NCBI GenBank assembly: GCA_963611165.1 | Contig: CAVDQG010000002.1 | Location: 1 to 64,000 of the forward strand | Direction: 5' to 3' | DNA from: SIG603 sp963611165 | GTDB taxonomy: Bacteria > Bacillota > Clostridia > Oscillospirales > Acutalibacteraceae | Length of the DNA: 64,000 nucleotides | The notes under the pieces: generated by a model | What the model saw: only the letters and a program-made list of their open reading frames with translations | What the model was told of the DNA's origin: nothing | Databases searched by the model: none | Program-made: the position numbers and the translations under genes | Shown: positions 42,816 to 50,399 of the stretch, one piece after another | How positions within the stretch are numbered: the first letter of the stretch is position 1 | How the letters are laid out: every line of letters starts with the position of its first letter

Positions 42816-43668
42816 TACGATGAAAAGAAACGAAAATTTACCCGAAAACAATATGAGCGAAAGCGTAATAAAGCATATTCAGCAAAGTGACGGCATGGGC
42901 TACAGTCAAACGGAAATCCTCTCCTCAATTATTTCCATGAGCGAAAAGGACAATATCGGTGCGGCGGCAAGGCTTATGAATAAGCTTCATTCGTTCAATG
43001 CAGTCGTCAACGCCGAGGTAAACGAGCTTATGAAAATCGGCGGAATCACAGAAGAAACCGCAAGACGGATTAAGTGTGTCGCGGTCTACTCGAGAGTATA
43101 TATGAACAGCATATATAACGAGGGAATGAGCGTCTACAACACAGAATCGGCTTACGCCATGATGAAAGATAATTTCTTTGGCAGACAGCACGAATACATA
43201 GGAATGATGATACTTGACCGCAAGGGTCACTGCGTTTATAACGATATCATCTCTCAGTCGGCGTTTGTTTCCGTGCCGTCCTATATCCGCCGTGCGATTT
43301 CCCTATGCCTTAAGTATGACGGAGACACCGTAATTTTCGCACACAACCACCCCCACGGAACGACAATCCCCTCCCGTGAAGAAATTGTTGCCGCAAGAGA
43401 GATTCAGCTTGCGTTCGAGTCGATTTATGTCACGCTGTTTGACAGTCTCATAATTACCGACACAGACTATTCTTCACTGCGCTCGGCAGGAATAATCAAG
43501 CAAATCGGCGATGAGGTTCGTGCGTTCAAAGATAACCTTTTCTACCGCAATCTGGTGCTTGACCCCGGTCAGGAGATACTGGATTTCGGAAGAAAAATGC
43601 CGGGAGAATCAAACGATAATCAGGATGTTTTCTATGATTACACAGAAGAGAGCGAAAATTACAATTAA
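42802..43668 (+). CDS. RadC-like JAB/MPN-domain protein
   Basis: A protein of up to 288 residues. The N-terminal part (about 30-100) contains a helix-hairpin-helix-like EVNELMKIGGITEETARRIK. The C-terminal JAB/MPN domain has HNHPHGTTIPSREE near 179: both His are present but the JAMM-type final acid is Glu where RadC proteins have Asp, and the usual Ser-Gly is His-Gly. The start may be 42802 or the ATG at 42820; neither has a good ribosome site, so it probably depends on coupling with the upstream phosphatase gene. RadC proteins are linked to mobile elements and DNA repair by name, but their activity is unproven. Confidence 0.8.
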   Translation: MKRTDTMKRNENLPENNMSESVIKHIQQSDGMGYSQTEILSSIISMSEKDNIGAAARLMNKLHSFNAVVNAEVNELMKIGGITEETARRIKCVAVYSRVYMNSIYNEGMSVYNTESAYAMMKDNFFGRQHEYIGMMILDRKGHCVYNDIISQSAFVSVPSYIRRAISLCLKYDGDTVIFAHNHPHGTTIPSREEIVAAREIQLAFESIYVTLFDSLIITDTDYSSLRSAGIIKQIGDEVRAFKDNLFYRNLVLDPGQEILDFGRKMPGESNDNQDVFYDYTEESENYN

Positions 43669-43814
43669 TAATTAAAGTATTAAAAATTAAAGTATTAAAA
43701 GTTTTTGGTTTCGCTTTTTTCAAAAAGCGAACGGGTGTGGGCAGAGCCCACGGGAGAAATAAAAAGCAGAAACCAAAAATGATAGAAAAGAGCGAAGCGA
43801 TAAAAAAGAAGATA

Positions 43815-43870
43815 GCAAAATAAAATACGTCAAGAATGCGAAGCATTCGCAGACGGGCATTTTATTTTGC
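43815..43870. repeat. Composite hairpin in the left module
   Basis: 12-base perfect arms GCAAAATAAAAT / ATTTTATTTTGC enclose an inner hairpin GAATGC-GAA-GCATTC (43833-43847). Confidence 0.75.
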
Positions 43871-44010
43871 GGATTGTTTTCACAATGAGAAATACAGAAC
43901 AAATCCCGTAGGGGCGACCTTCGGTCGCCCGAACATCAAGGTGGTTTAGGGCAATTTTTTTGTTTTAAACCGACTTTTCTTTTTGTTATTTCTCTTTGTG
44001 TAAATAATTC

Positions 44011-44079
44011 GGCTTGTTGGCTTAACTACGGGCGTTCCGCCCTAAAAATGCTTCGCATTTTTGGTCAAGCCAACAAGCC
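44011..44079. repeat. Composite hairpin in the right module
   Basis: 13-base perfect arms GGCTTGTTGGCTT / AAGCCAACAAGCC enclose two inner hairpins, GGGCG-TTC-CGCCC and AAAAATGC-TTC-GCATTTTT. The plan (outer arms, inner GCATT hairpin) matches the left-module structure although the arm sequences differ. Confidence 0.8.
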
Positions 44080-44201
44080 TATCTTCTTTTTAATCGCTTC
44101 GCTCTGTTTTTTTATTATTTCTCTACTGCTTAGCTTTTATCTTGTGGGCTCCGCCCACACCCGCACGCTTTTTGTAAAAAGCGTGGCAAAAACTTTTGTG
44201 T

Positions 44202-44690
44202 TTATCCGAAAATTTCCTTTGCTTTCTTAGCAAACTTCTCGCCCAGAGCCTCAAGAACCTCTGCCTTGTCCTCAAGCTTAGCCTCCTTGACGAATGCATT
44301 TGCTCCAAGGTGAGTAAACGGTACTCCGTGTCTTGTTCCGCCGGAATAAACCATCATGCCCGCTGTAATCATGTAGTTGTTGAGATTCTGAATGACTATC
44401 TCCGTGCCGCCGTGAGAGAAGTTTCCTGTTGCATAAGCACAGCCGAGCTTATCGGCAAAATTGATTCCCGATGTGTGCAGGAACTTGAGCATCTGCCATG
44501 AAAGGTCTGCATAATAGCTTGGTGCGCCCATTGCTACGCCGACTACATCCTCAAAGTCCTCTGCCTTTGCCTCGTCGATAGAAATCATCTTAACCTCGAT
44601 TCCCTCGACCTTCTCCATTCCGGCTTTGATATATTCACCGGCTCTTTTTGTATTTCCCGTTACTGAATGATAAAGTATTGCAAGCTTCAT
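44202..44690 (-). CDS. Flavodoxin-family protein
   Basis: A 162-residue FMN-binding flavodoxin-like protein. The phosphate loop is YHSVTGNTKRAGEYI at residues 7-21, and later loops GAPSYYADLSW and ATGNFSHGG line the flavin site, as in NAD(P)H-dependent FMN reductase/WrbA-like proteins. It would carry or transfer electrons in the cytosol. It is divergent from an HxlR regulator gene, a common pairing for redox-responsive flavoproteins. Confidence 0.82.
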   Translation of the reverse strand: MKLAILYHSVTGNTKRAGEYIKAGMEKVEGIEVKMISIDEAKAEDFEDVVGVAMGAPSYYADLSWQMLKFLHTSGINFADKLGCAYATGNFSHGGTEIVIQNLNNYMITAGMMVYSGGTRHGVPFTHLGANAFVKEAKLEDKAEVLEALGEKFAKKAKEIFG

Positions 44691-44713
44691 ATACTTTGCT
44701 CCTTTCTTAATTT

Positions 44714-44723
44714 AAGTATACTT
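44714..44723. promoter_or_regulatory. Candidate HxlR operator
   Basis: Perfect palindrome AAGTATACTT in the divergent flavodoxin/hxlR spacer, with a second AAGTAT half-site at 44747-44752. Confidence 0.4.
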
Positions 44724-44813
44724 TAGCAAGCTGTTGTGATAATATCAAGTATGTAAATTCATTTTTAGTCGCTAATTATTTATTTAGTTTTGTAATTTAA
44801 GTCAGGAAAAAAT

Positions 44814-45203
44814 ATGTACGAGAAAAAAACAGAAGAAGCAAGATGCCATGTTGAAAGGAAATTCAGCCTTTTTGACGGCAAATGGAACATAATGATAGTC
44901 TGTGCCATGGCAGACGGTGAAAGCATTCGCTTTTCCGGGCTTAAAAGCCGCATTTCAAGCATAAGCGACATGACGCTTTCAAACGCCCTGAAAAACCTCA
45001 TAAACAACGGTATTGTCGAAAGATTTGCCTACAACGAAATTCCCCCGAGAGTAGAATATCGGCTCAGCGAAAAAGGAAAATCGCTTATTCCCTCCATAAA
45101 AAGTCTTTGCACATGGTCATATGACACAGAAAGCGGAAATCAAGATGAAATTATGAAGCACTGCTGGAAATATAATGAAAATAAGCAATCAGACAAAAAG
45201 TAA
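44814..45203 (+). CDS. HxlR-family transcriptional regulator
   Basis: A 129-residue winged-helix protein. The typical CHVERKFSLFDGKWNIMIVCAM opening includes a conserved Cys near residue 12, the redox- or electrophile-sensing position in relatives such as HypR and YodB. The recognition helix lies in SDMTLSNALKNLINNGIVER and the wing in PPRVEYRLSEKGKSL. It probably controls the divergent flavodoxin gene. Confidence 0.88.
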   Translation: MYEKKTEEARCHVERKFSLFDGKWNIMIVCAMADGESIRFSGLKSRISSISDMTLSNALKNLINNGIVERFAYNEIPPRVEYRLSEKGKSLIPSIKSLCTWSYDTESGNQDEIMKHCWKYNENKQSDKK

Positions 45204-45318
45204 ATATCTCGGGTGCAAGATTTAAAGATTTTACCTTATATAAATAATCCAAATTCTCAAAAGTGCAATTTTTTGTTAAAAAGCACTCAAATTGATGATT
45301 GAATATCGTCTTCTCCTA

Positions 45319-45350
45319 GTGTACAATTAACATATAATAAACTTGTACAC
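45319..45350 (+). promoter_or_regulatory. Esterase promoter region: TATAAT framed by two TGTACA sites
   Basis: GTGTACAA (45319-45326) and TTGTACAC (45343-45350) are 8-base inverted arms; each contains the palindrome TGTACA, centres 24 bp apart. TATAAT (45333-45338) lies between them, with no good -35, so an activator or repressor is likely. Confidence 0.5.
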
Positions 45351-45400
45351 GCAAAATAAGTATTAATATGTAACAAATAAGGTAAGGGAGGACTTTTCAA

Positions 45401-46657
45401 ATGGTTAAAAAATATCGCACCATAGCCGAGACCCTCGAGTGGGGCCCCGTTGTAACCAAGGTTATTCTCGAAACAGGCAAAATGCCTATCACGGCAAAAC
45501 TTAAGCCCGATGAATTCACAGTTAATGTTCAAAAAACAGCAGACCTCGACGAAAACTTCGAGTGGCCGCTTTTCATGGGTCAGAAGCTTGACGACATGAT
45601 GAACGGCACAAGAAAGGTCACTGCCGCTTACGTCTCTGACGAAGACGGCAACAAAAAGCGTGGCGGCAAATATGTCACTCTCGAGCTTGAGTGCGACCCG
45701 ACAAAATATATCGGATATGTAATCACCTTTAACGGTCAGTTCAATATTCCCGTAGACTATACCTACTATGTATCGAGCACAAATTCTGCGCTTAAAAATG
45801 ATATTTTCTGCATAAATGACGGAGCAAAATGGCTCTACAGCGATGATGTCACCGAAGCTATCGACGAGAAGGTTTCTCCGAAGCTTAAGTATGTCTACTA
45901 CTTCCCGGAGCTTGACGAAGGCGAAAAGATCCCGCTTGTTATCTGGCTTCACGGCGCAGGCGAGGGTGGCGACAACCCGAGAATTCCGATAAATTCCAAC
46001 CAGGTTATCAACTTCATGAAACCTTGGGCACAGGAAATATTCGGCGGAAAGCTTGCTCTTTTAGCTCCGCAGTGCCCCACCATGTGGATGGATGACGGCT
46101 CGGGAGAATACACAAAGGACGGCTCAACATGTTATCTTCGTGCGGTTGATTCTCTCATCGGTAACTTCATCGAGAAGAATTCTGACAAAATTGACGAGAC
46201 AAGAGTTTATATCGGCGGTGACTCCAACGGTGGCTTCATGACCATGAAGCAGATTATTTTGAACCCCGACAGATATGCCGCAGCTTTCCCAGTTTGTGAA
46301 GCACTTCTCGACTCGACAATCACAGATGAGGACATCGAGAAGATCAAGAATCTTCCGATTTGGTTCACTCACGCAAAGGACGACCCCGTGGTTGACCCGA
46401 ACCTCTACCCCGTTCCAACCTATCAGCGCCTTATTGAAGCAGGCGCCGAAAATTGCCACTTTACCTACTGGGATACAATCGAGGATCTCACGGGTCTTTA
46501 CAAGGTAGACGGAAAGCCGTACAAATATATCGGTCACTTCGCATGGGTTCCCATGCTCGACAACGACTGCAAGCTTGATTTTGACGGCAAGCCCGTTCTT
46601 CTTGACGGAAAGCCGACCACAATCATGCAGTGGATTGCCGCTCAGAAAAAGAATTAA
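45401..46657 (+). CDS. Alpha/beta-hydrolase, PHB-depolymerase/prolyl-oligopeptidase-like esterase
   Basis: A 418-residue protein with no signal peptide. Residues 1-160 are a beta-rich leader domain; residues about 165-415 are an alpha/beta hydrolase with the oxyanion region VIWLHGAGEGGDN, nucleophile motif GGDSNGG (Ser near 274), the acid likely in HAKDDPVVDP, and a late His in YIGHFAWVP. This plan matches bacterial predicted peptidase/acetyl-xylan-esterase-like proteins, often acting on plant polysaccharide esters, but the missing signal peptide suggests an internal substrate. AAGGGAGG precedes the start. Confidence 0.8.
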   Translation: MVKKYRTIAETLEWGPVVTKVILETGKMPITAKLKPDEFTVNVQKTADLDENFEWPLFMGQKLDDMMNGTRKVTAAYVSDEDGNKKRGGKYVTLELECDPTKYIGYVITFNGQFNIPVDYTYYVSSTNSALKNDIFCINDGAKWLYSDDVTEAIDEKVSPKLKYVYYFPELDEGEKIPLVIWLHGAGEGGDNPRIPINSNQVINFMKPWAQEIFGGKLALLAPQCPTMWMDDGSGEYTKDGSTCYLRAVDSLIGNFIEKNSDKIDETRVYIGGDSNGGFMTMKQIILNPDRYAAAFPVCEALLDSTITDEDIEKIKNLPIWFTHAKDDPVVDPNLYPVPTYQRLIEAGAENCHFTYWDTIEDLTGLYKVDGKPYKYIGHFAWVPMLDNDCKLDFDGKPVLLDGKPTTIMQWIAAQKKN

Positions 46658-46676
46658 CAATAATATTCAACTGTTT

Positions 46677-46716
46677 CAGGCAGAAACCCCAAAATCGGTT
46701 TCTGCCTGTTTTTTAT
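46677..46716 (+). terminator. Terminator of the esterase gene
   Basis: CAGGCAGAAACC / GGTTTCTGCCTG, loop CCAAAATC, then TTTTTT. Confidence 0.85.
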
Positions 46717-46764
46717 CAATTTGTAAACAATTGTAAATTATCTATAAATATTATCGCTTAAGGT

Positions 46765-46793
46765 TTGATATTTGATTTTTTTGATAGTAAAAT
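46765..46793 (+). promoter_or_regulatory. Promoter for the RING/zinc-ribbon membrane protein
   Basis: TTGATA (46765-46770), 17-base spacer, TAAAAT (46788-46793). Confidence 0.5.
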
Positions 46794-46843
46794 ATTAAGA
46801 TGAAATAAGGTTTAAGTATACCTATTGGAAGGAGTTTTCCGAT

Positions 46844-47863
46844 ATGTCGAAATATAAAGGAATACCTTGCCCCGTATGCAACAAGGAATTCACCGACGAC
46901 GATGACATCGTTGTTTGCCCCGATTGCGGAGCACCGTACCACAGAAGCTGTTATAATGAAAAGGGAGCATGCATTTTCGATAATCTGCATGCCGAGCACA
47001 AGGACTGGCAGATGCCGAAAATCAAGGTTGAAGCAGAGTACGAAATTAAAGATGTCGAGTGCCCAAGATGCGGCACGCTCAATTCCCACAGCGCCGTTTT
47101 CTGCAACAGATGCGGTCTGCCGCTTGGCACATCAACCGATACCAATCACAATCCCTATCGAAATTTCAACAATCTTCCGAACGACTCTGTCGGCGGCACA
47201 GGCTCTATGGGAGGAATGTACAGAATGTTCGACCCAATGGGCGGCATTAATCCCACGGAAGCAATGGCAGACGACATCACCTACGGCGAGGTCTCAAAAA
47301 TTGTTCAGCAAAACACGATTTATTATATTCCCACCTTCAAACGAACCCGTGAGATGAACTCGAGCCGCTTCAATTTTGCGGCATTTCTCTTCACAGGCGG
47401 CTGGATGCTGTACAGAAAAATGTACAAACAGGGAATTATCGCTACGGTAATTTGGCTTGTTCTCTACCTCAGCCGCGCACTTGTTTCGCTGCTTTTTGTC
47501 GCTCCGAAGTTTAGAAATATCACAAATTCTTTAAGCTCAGCTTCATACAGCACGGAGCTCACTGAAAGACTTGCCGCACTCATGCAGACAGATGAAAAGT
47601 TCTTCCTTGCAAGCATGGCTGTTACGGCTCTTACTGTCTGCATAATCGTTTTTATGATTATCTGCGGGGCAAAGGCAAACAAGATGTACATGAAGCACTG
47701 CGAAAGCACAATCCGTGAGATAAGAAATCAGGCTAAAGACGGCGACGGCATCGACAGAAGTATCTACGAGGACGCTATCACGCTCAAAGGCGGCACAAAC
47801 ACAATCGTAGCCGTAATTCTCATGATAGGCTACATGATATTAAGCTACATAACGGCAGGTTAA
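46844..47863 (+). CDS. Membrane protein with RING-like finger and zinc ribbon
   Basis: A 339-residue protein. Residues 9-50 have the Cys/His spacing of the bacterial Prok-RING family (CPVC, VVCPDCGAPYHRSCY, C), and 66-85 form a zinc ribbon (CPRCG, CNRCG). A Gly/Met-rich linker follows, then a DUF2628-like membrane part with spans at about 185-215, 240-275 and 305-337. Prok-RING proteins are thought to help protein-lipid or protein-protein contacts; no ubiquitin system is present here. Function unknown. AAGGAG precedes the start. Confidence 0.78.
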   Translation: MSKYKGIPCPVCNKEFTDDDDIVVCPDCGAPYHRSCYNEKGACIFDNLHAEHKDWQMPKIKVEAEYEIKDVECPRCGTLNSHSAVFCNRCGLPLGTSTDTNHNPYRNFNNLPNDSVGGTGSMGGMYRMFDPMGGINPTEAMADDITYGEVSKIVQQNTIYYIPTFKRTREMNSSRFNFAAFLFTGGWMLYRKMYKQGIIATVIWLVLYLSRALVSLLFVAPKFRNITNSLSSASYSTELTERLAALMQTDEKFFLASMAVTALTVCIIVFMIICGAKANKMYMKHCESTIREIRNQAKDGDGIDRSIYEDAITLKGGTNTIVAVILMIGYMILSYITAG

Positions 47864-47870
47864 CAGTTTC

Positions 47871-47908
47871 AAAGCATCGGTTTTTTAGCCGATGCTTTCT
47901 TTTTTTGT
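47871..47908 (+). terminator. Terminator after the RING-like gene
   Basis: AAAGCATCGG / CCGATGCTTT with loop TTTTTTAG, then TCTTTTTTT. Confidence 0.85.
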
Positions 47909-47955
47909 CCGTCAAAATCAACAATAAAGCGGAGCTTGAAAACGATTAATTTTCC

Positions 47956-47983
47956 TTGACTTTTCAGGAAAAATTGATATAAT
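47956..47983 (+). promoter_or_regulatory. Promoter for rpsF-ssb-rpsR
   Basis: TTGACT (47956-47961), 16-base spacer, TATAAT (47978-47983). Confidence 0.7.
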
Positions 47984-48033
47984 ACTTGTGTTAGTTGTGT
48001 GAATTCACACTGACAAATAGGAAATTTAAAATC

Positions 48034-48061
48034 CTTGCTCCGATTTAGTCGGGGCCACAAG
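48034..48061 (+). promoter_or_regulatory. Candidate S6 leader hairpin
   Basis: CTTG...CAAG outer pairs and CCGA...TCGG inner pairs around TTTAG, placed about 20 bases before the rpsF start. S6 or the S6:S18 pair is known to bind leader hairpins with a CCG element in several bacteria. The fold was found by eye only. Confidence 0.4.
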
Positions 48062-48083
48062 ACCAGAAGGAGGTGCAATACAA

Positions 48084-48461
48084 ATGGCAGATATCATTAA
48101 TTCTTATGAGACAATCGTTGTTGTTTCAGCTAAGAACGGTGAGGAGGCTGCTCAGGAGGTTGTAGAGCGTGTTAAGGGAGTTATTTCTCAGCACGGTACT
48201 CTTGAGAGCGTTGATTCATGGGGCAAGCGCAGACTCGCTTATCCTATCGAGAAGCAGGCTGAAGGCTACTATACCCTCATCAACTTCAAGTCAACACCTG
48301 ACTTTACAGCTGAGCTCGACCGTCGTTATCAGATCAATGACCAGATTCTTCGTACAATCATCGTTAAGAAGGATCCCCGTCACATGACAACTAAGAAGGC
48401 AGAGTCCAAGCCGACAGTTGATGTCGAGGCTATTGCTGTCGAGTCCGCTATCGAGGCTTAA
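48084..48461 (+). CDS. rpsF: 30S ribosomal protein S6
   Basis: Small-subunit protein that pairs with S18. The 125-residue chain has the S6 core: YETIVVVSAKNGEE, WGKRRLAYPIEKQAEGYYTLINFKS and RRYQINDQILRTIIVKKD. The C-terminal tail past residue 95 is Ala/Glu-rich, as often seen. AGAAGGAGG precedes the start, and it leads the conserved rpsF-ssb-rpsR operon. Confidence 0.97.
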   Translation: MADIINSYETIVVVSAKNGEEAAQEVVERVKGVISQHGTLESVDSWGKRRLAYPIEKQAEGYYTLINFKSTPDFTAELDRRYQINDQILRTIIVKKDPRHMTTKKAESKPTVDVEAIAVESAIEA

Positions 48462-48536
48462 GTTAAAGCTTCAAACCCCAATTTATACGAATATTTATGT
48501 AAGACGAGATGAATTAACGAATAGAGGTATTTTATT

Positions 48537-49076
48537 ATGTTGAATGTAGCAGTTTTAATGGGACGTTTAGTTGCAGATCCGGAGCTTCGCACAACACCGA
48601 ACGGTATTTCCGTGACAAGCTTCACAGTTGCCGTCGAGCGTGACTATGTGAGTTCGGGACAGCAGCGACAGGCTGATTTCATCGATGTCGTTGCATGGAG
48701 AAAGACAGCAGAGTTCGTTACCAAGTATTTCCACAAGGGTTCTATGATTGCGATTCAGGGTTCTATCCAGACTCGTTCATACGAGGACAAAAACGGAAAT
48801 AAGCGTAAAGCAGTTGAGATTCTTGCCGAATCTGTATCTTTCACAGGCTCTAAGGCTGAGTCAGGTACAGGAAATTACGGTAATAACAATTATGGCGGCG
48901 GTTACGGTGATAATGGCGGCTATAACAATAACAACAGCTACGGAAACAACTCATACAACAACAATAATTCTTACCAGCGTTCATCTCAGCCGTCAAATGC
49001 ACCGATTTATTCCAGCGGAAGTGATAATGACTTCCAGGATATGTCGGATATGCGTGATGACGACCTACCATTCTGA
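48537..49076 (+). CDS. ssb: Single-stranded DNA-binding protein
   Basis: Protects single-stranded DNA in replication, repair and recombination. The OB fold (residues 1-105) opens MLNVAVLMGRLVADPELRTTPNGISV and includes RQADFIDVVAWRKTAEFV. A Gly/Asn/Tyr-rich low-complexity linker follows, then the partner-binding acidic tip ending DDDLPF. Its place between rpsF and rpsR is standard. Confidence 0.97.
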   Translation: MLNVAVLMGRLVADPELRTTPNGISVTSFTVAVERDYVSSGQQRQADFIDVVAWRKTAEFVTKYFHKGSMIAIQGSIQTRSYEDKNGNKRKAVEILAESVSFTGSKAESGTGNYGNNNYGGGYGDNGGYNNNNSYGNNSYNNNNSYQRSSQPSNAPIYSSGSDNDFQDMSDMRDDDLPF

Positions 49077-49100
49077 TAATCTCGCAAAGGAGGTAAAACA

Positions 49101-49349
49101 ATGCCTGAGAGACCGGAAAGAAATTCTCGCCCTTCTCGCAAGCCACGCCGTAAGGTTTGTGCATTCTGCGTAGATAAGGCTGATTATATCGATTATAAGG
49201 ATGTTGCTAAGCTTCGCCGTTATATCTCTGAGCGTGGAAAGATTCTTCCTCGCCGTGTAACAGGAACTTGTGCAGCTCATCAGCGTATGTTGACTGTTGC
49301 TCTTAAGAGAGCTCGTCAGATCGCTCTTCTTCCTTACACAACAGACTGA
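49101..49349 (+). CDS. rpsR: 30S ribosomal protein S18
   Basis: An 82-residue basic protein of the platform of the small subunit. It is the zinc-type (C+) version, with CAFC at 21-24 and a later Cys-Ala-Ala-His. KLRRYISERGKILPRR and the final basic helix are typical. AAAGGAGG precedes the start. Confidence 0.97.
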   Translation: MPERPERNSRPSRKPRRKVCAFCVDKADYIDYKDVAKLRRYISERGKILPRRVTGTCAAHQRMLTVALKRARQIALLPYTTD

Positions 49350-49361
49350 TTTTAGTCTTAC

Positions 49362-49392
49362 AAGCGGTTGCTTATGCAGCCGCTTTTTTATT
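49362..49392 (+). terminator. Terminator of rpsF-ssb-rpsR
   Basis: AAGCGGTTGC / GCAGCCGCTT around TTAT, then TTTTTATT. Confidence 0.85.
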
Positions 49393-49405
49393 GTTTCAAA
49401 TATGC

Positions 49406-49454
49406 AAAACAACCGCCAATTAACTGATTCACTCAGCGATTGGCGGTTGTTTAT
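49406..49454 (-). terminator. Terminator of the flavin electron-transfer cluster
   Basis: AACAACCGCCAAT / ATTGGCGGTTGTT, a 13-base perfect stem; the minus-strand side ends in TTGC. It lies between the convergent rpsR and 4Fe-4S genes. Confidence 0.6.
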
Positions 49455-49472
49455 TTTGTGATTAACTTACTT

Positions 49473-50399
49473 TTAATTTGCGATAAGCACGATTACAAGG
49501 AGAAGTGCCGCTCTGATTAAATCAGGAGCAAGCTCGTTTCCCTTGAGCTTACCGAATACTGTCGAGAGATTTCCCCTCGGGCAGATGCCCGAGCATCTCG
49601 AACAGCGGATGCATTCGCCCTCACGCATAGTGCCGTCGTTCATTTTGATGTTGACGGGACAATTCATCTTGCAGGCGTTGCACTTTGGCGGACAGTTGTC
49701 CTTGTTTCTCTTGAGTGCAAAGAACGGAATATTCGGTAAAAGCGAGAAAACCGCTCCCATCGGGCAAAGGAACTGACAGAAAAATCTTTCCTTGAAAGCC
49801 ATTCCGATGATGATAAACACGAGAAGCACCAAAGCAAGAGCATAACCGCTCACGGTAAATCTCAGGTTTCTGAACATTGAAAAAACAGTCCAGGGGCTGT
49901 TTTTTCCGATAATAACCGCACCCTCCTTGCTCCAAAAGCACAGAAGGACGACTATAAGCAAAACGGCATATTTGCCATAAGAGCAAATTCTGATTGCCTT
50001 TTCGCTCATTTTGGGAAGCTTTTTCTTAAGCTTAGACTGTACAAACTGGGAAAACTTATAAACCCAGTCGCCCAGCGCACCGAACGCACACGCCCAGCCA
50101 CAGAAGAATCTTCCGAAAAGCACCGTGTAACCGCAAACGCAGAGAAGCTGAACGGCAAAACCCGTCAATTGAAGCGGATTGCCCTGTCCTATGCTTGTAA
50201 CAGCATTTTTAATTGCCGTAAACGAAGAAGCGTAAATTGACGGAGCAAAAATAAAGAATATAACCTGTACGCCTATTCTCACCCACTCCTGAATTTTTCT
50301 CTTCTTCATAACGGGGCTCATTTTCTTCTTGGCTGGCTTTTTCTTTTCAGTTTCTGTCGCCGCAGTCACCTTGTTAAGGCTTTTATCCATATTATCCAT
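49473..50399 (-). CDS. NapH/NosR-like membrane 4Fe-4S protein
   Basis: A 308-residue membrane electron carrier. After a basic inside N-terminus it has about five spans with the paired motifs FFCGWACAFGALGDW near residue 105 and CQFLCPMGAVFSL near 215, typical of the NapH/NosR/RnfE-adjacent family. Then come two 4Fe-4S sites, CNACKMNCP and CIRCSRCSGICP near 240-275. It would pass electrons from a quinol or cytosolic donor to the FMN-binding proteins encoded just upstream; its start abuts their stop. Direction of flow is inferred. Confidence 0.88.
   Translation of the reverse strand: MDNMDKSLNKVTAATETEKKKPAKKKMSPVMKKRKIQEWVRIGVQVIFFIFAPSIYASSFTAIKNAVTSIGQGNPLQLTGFAVQLLCVCGYTVLFGRFFCGWACAFGALGDWVYKFSQFVQSKLKKKLPKMSEKAIRICSYGKYAVLLIVVLLCFWSKEGAVIIGKNSPWTVFSMFRNLRFTVSGYALALVLLVFIIIGMAFKERFFCQFLCPMGAVFSLLPNIPFFALKRNKDNCPPKCNACKMNCPVNIKMNDGTMREGECIRCSRCSGICPRGNLSTVFGKLKGNELAPDLIRAALLLVIVLIAN

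Larger units (their letters stand above)
43690..44200. repeat. Pair of inverted intergenic repeat modules (about 200 bp each)
   Basis: No gene fits this 530-base gap. A left module (about 43700-43905) and a right module (about 43965-44198) carry the same parts in opposite orientation: a CGCTTTTT hairpin (43712-43729; 44164-44185), GGGTGTGGGC with a GTGGGC/GCCCAC hairpin (43736-43750; 44144-44158), and a 27-base block (43789-43815; 44079-44105) that matches at 26 positions when one copy is reversed. GGGCGACC-TTC-GGTCGCCC (43912-43930) lies between. Short TTAAAGTATTAAAA repeats open the region. Confidence 0.8.

Noticed and set aside
42802..43668. RadC-like gene as proof of a mobile element
   Set aside because: RadC genes are also ordinary chromosomal genes; no integrase, transposase or att repeats are nearby.
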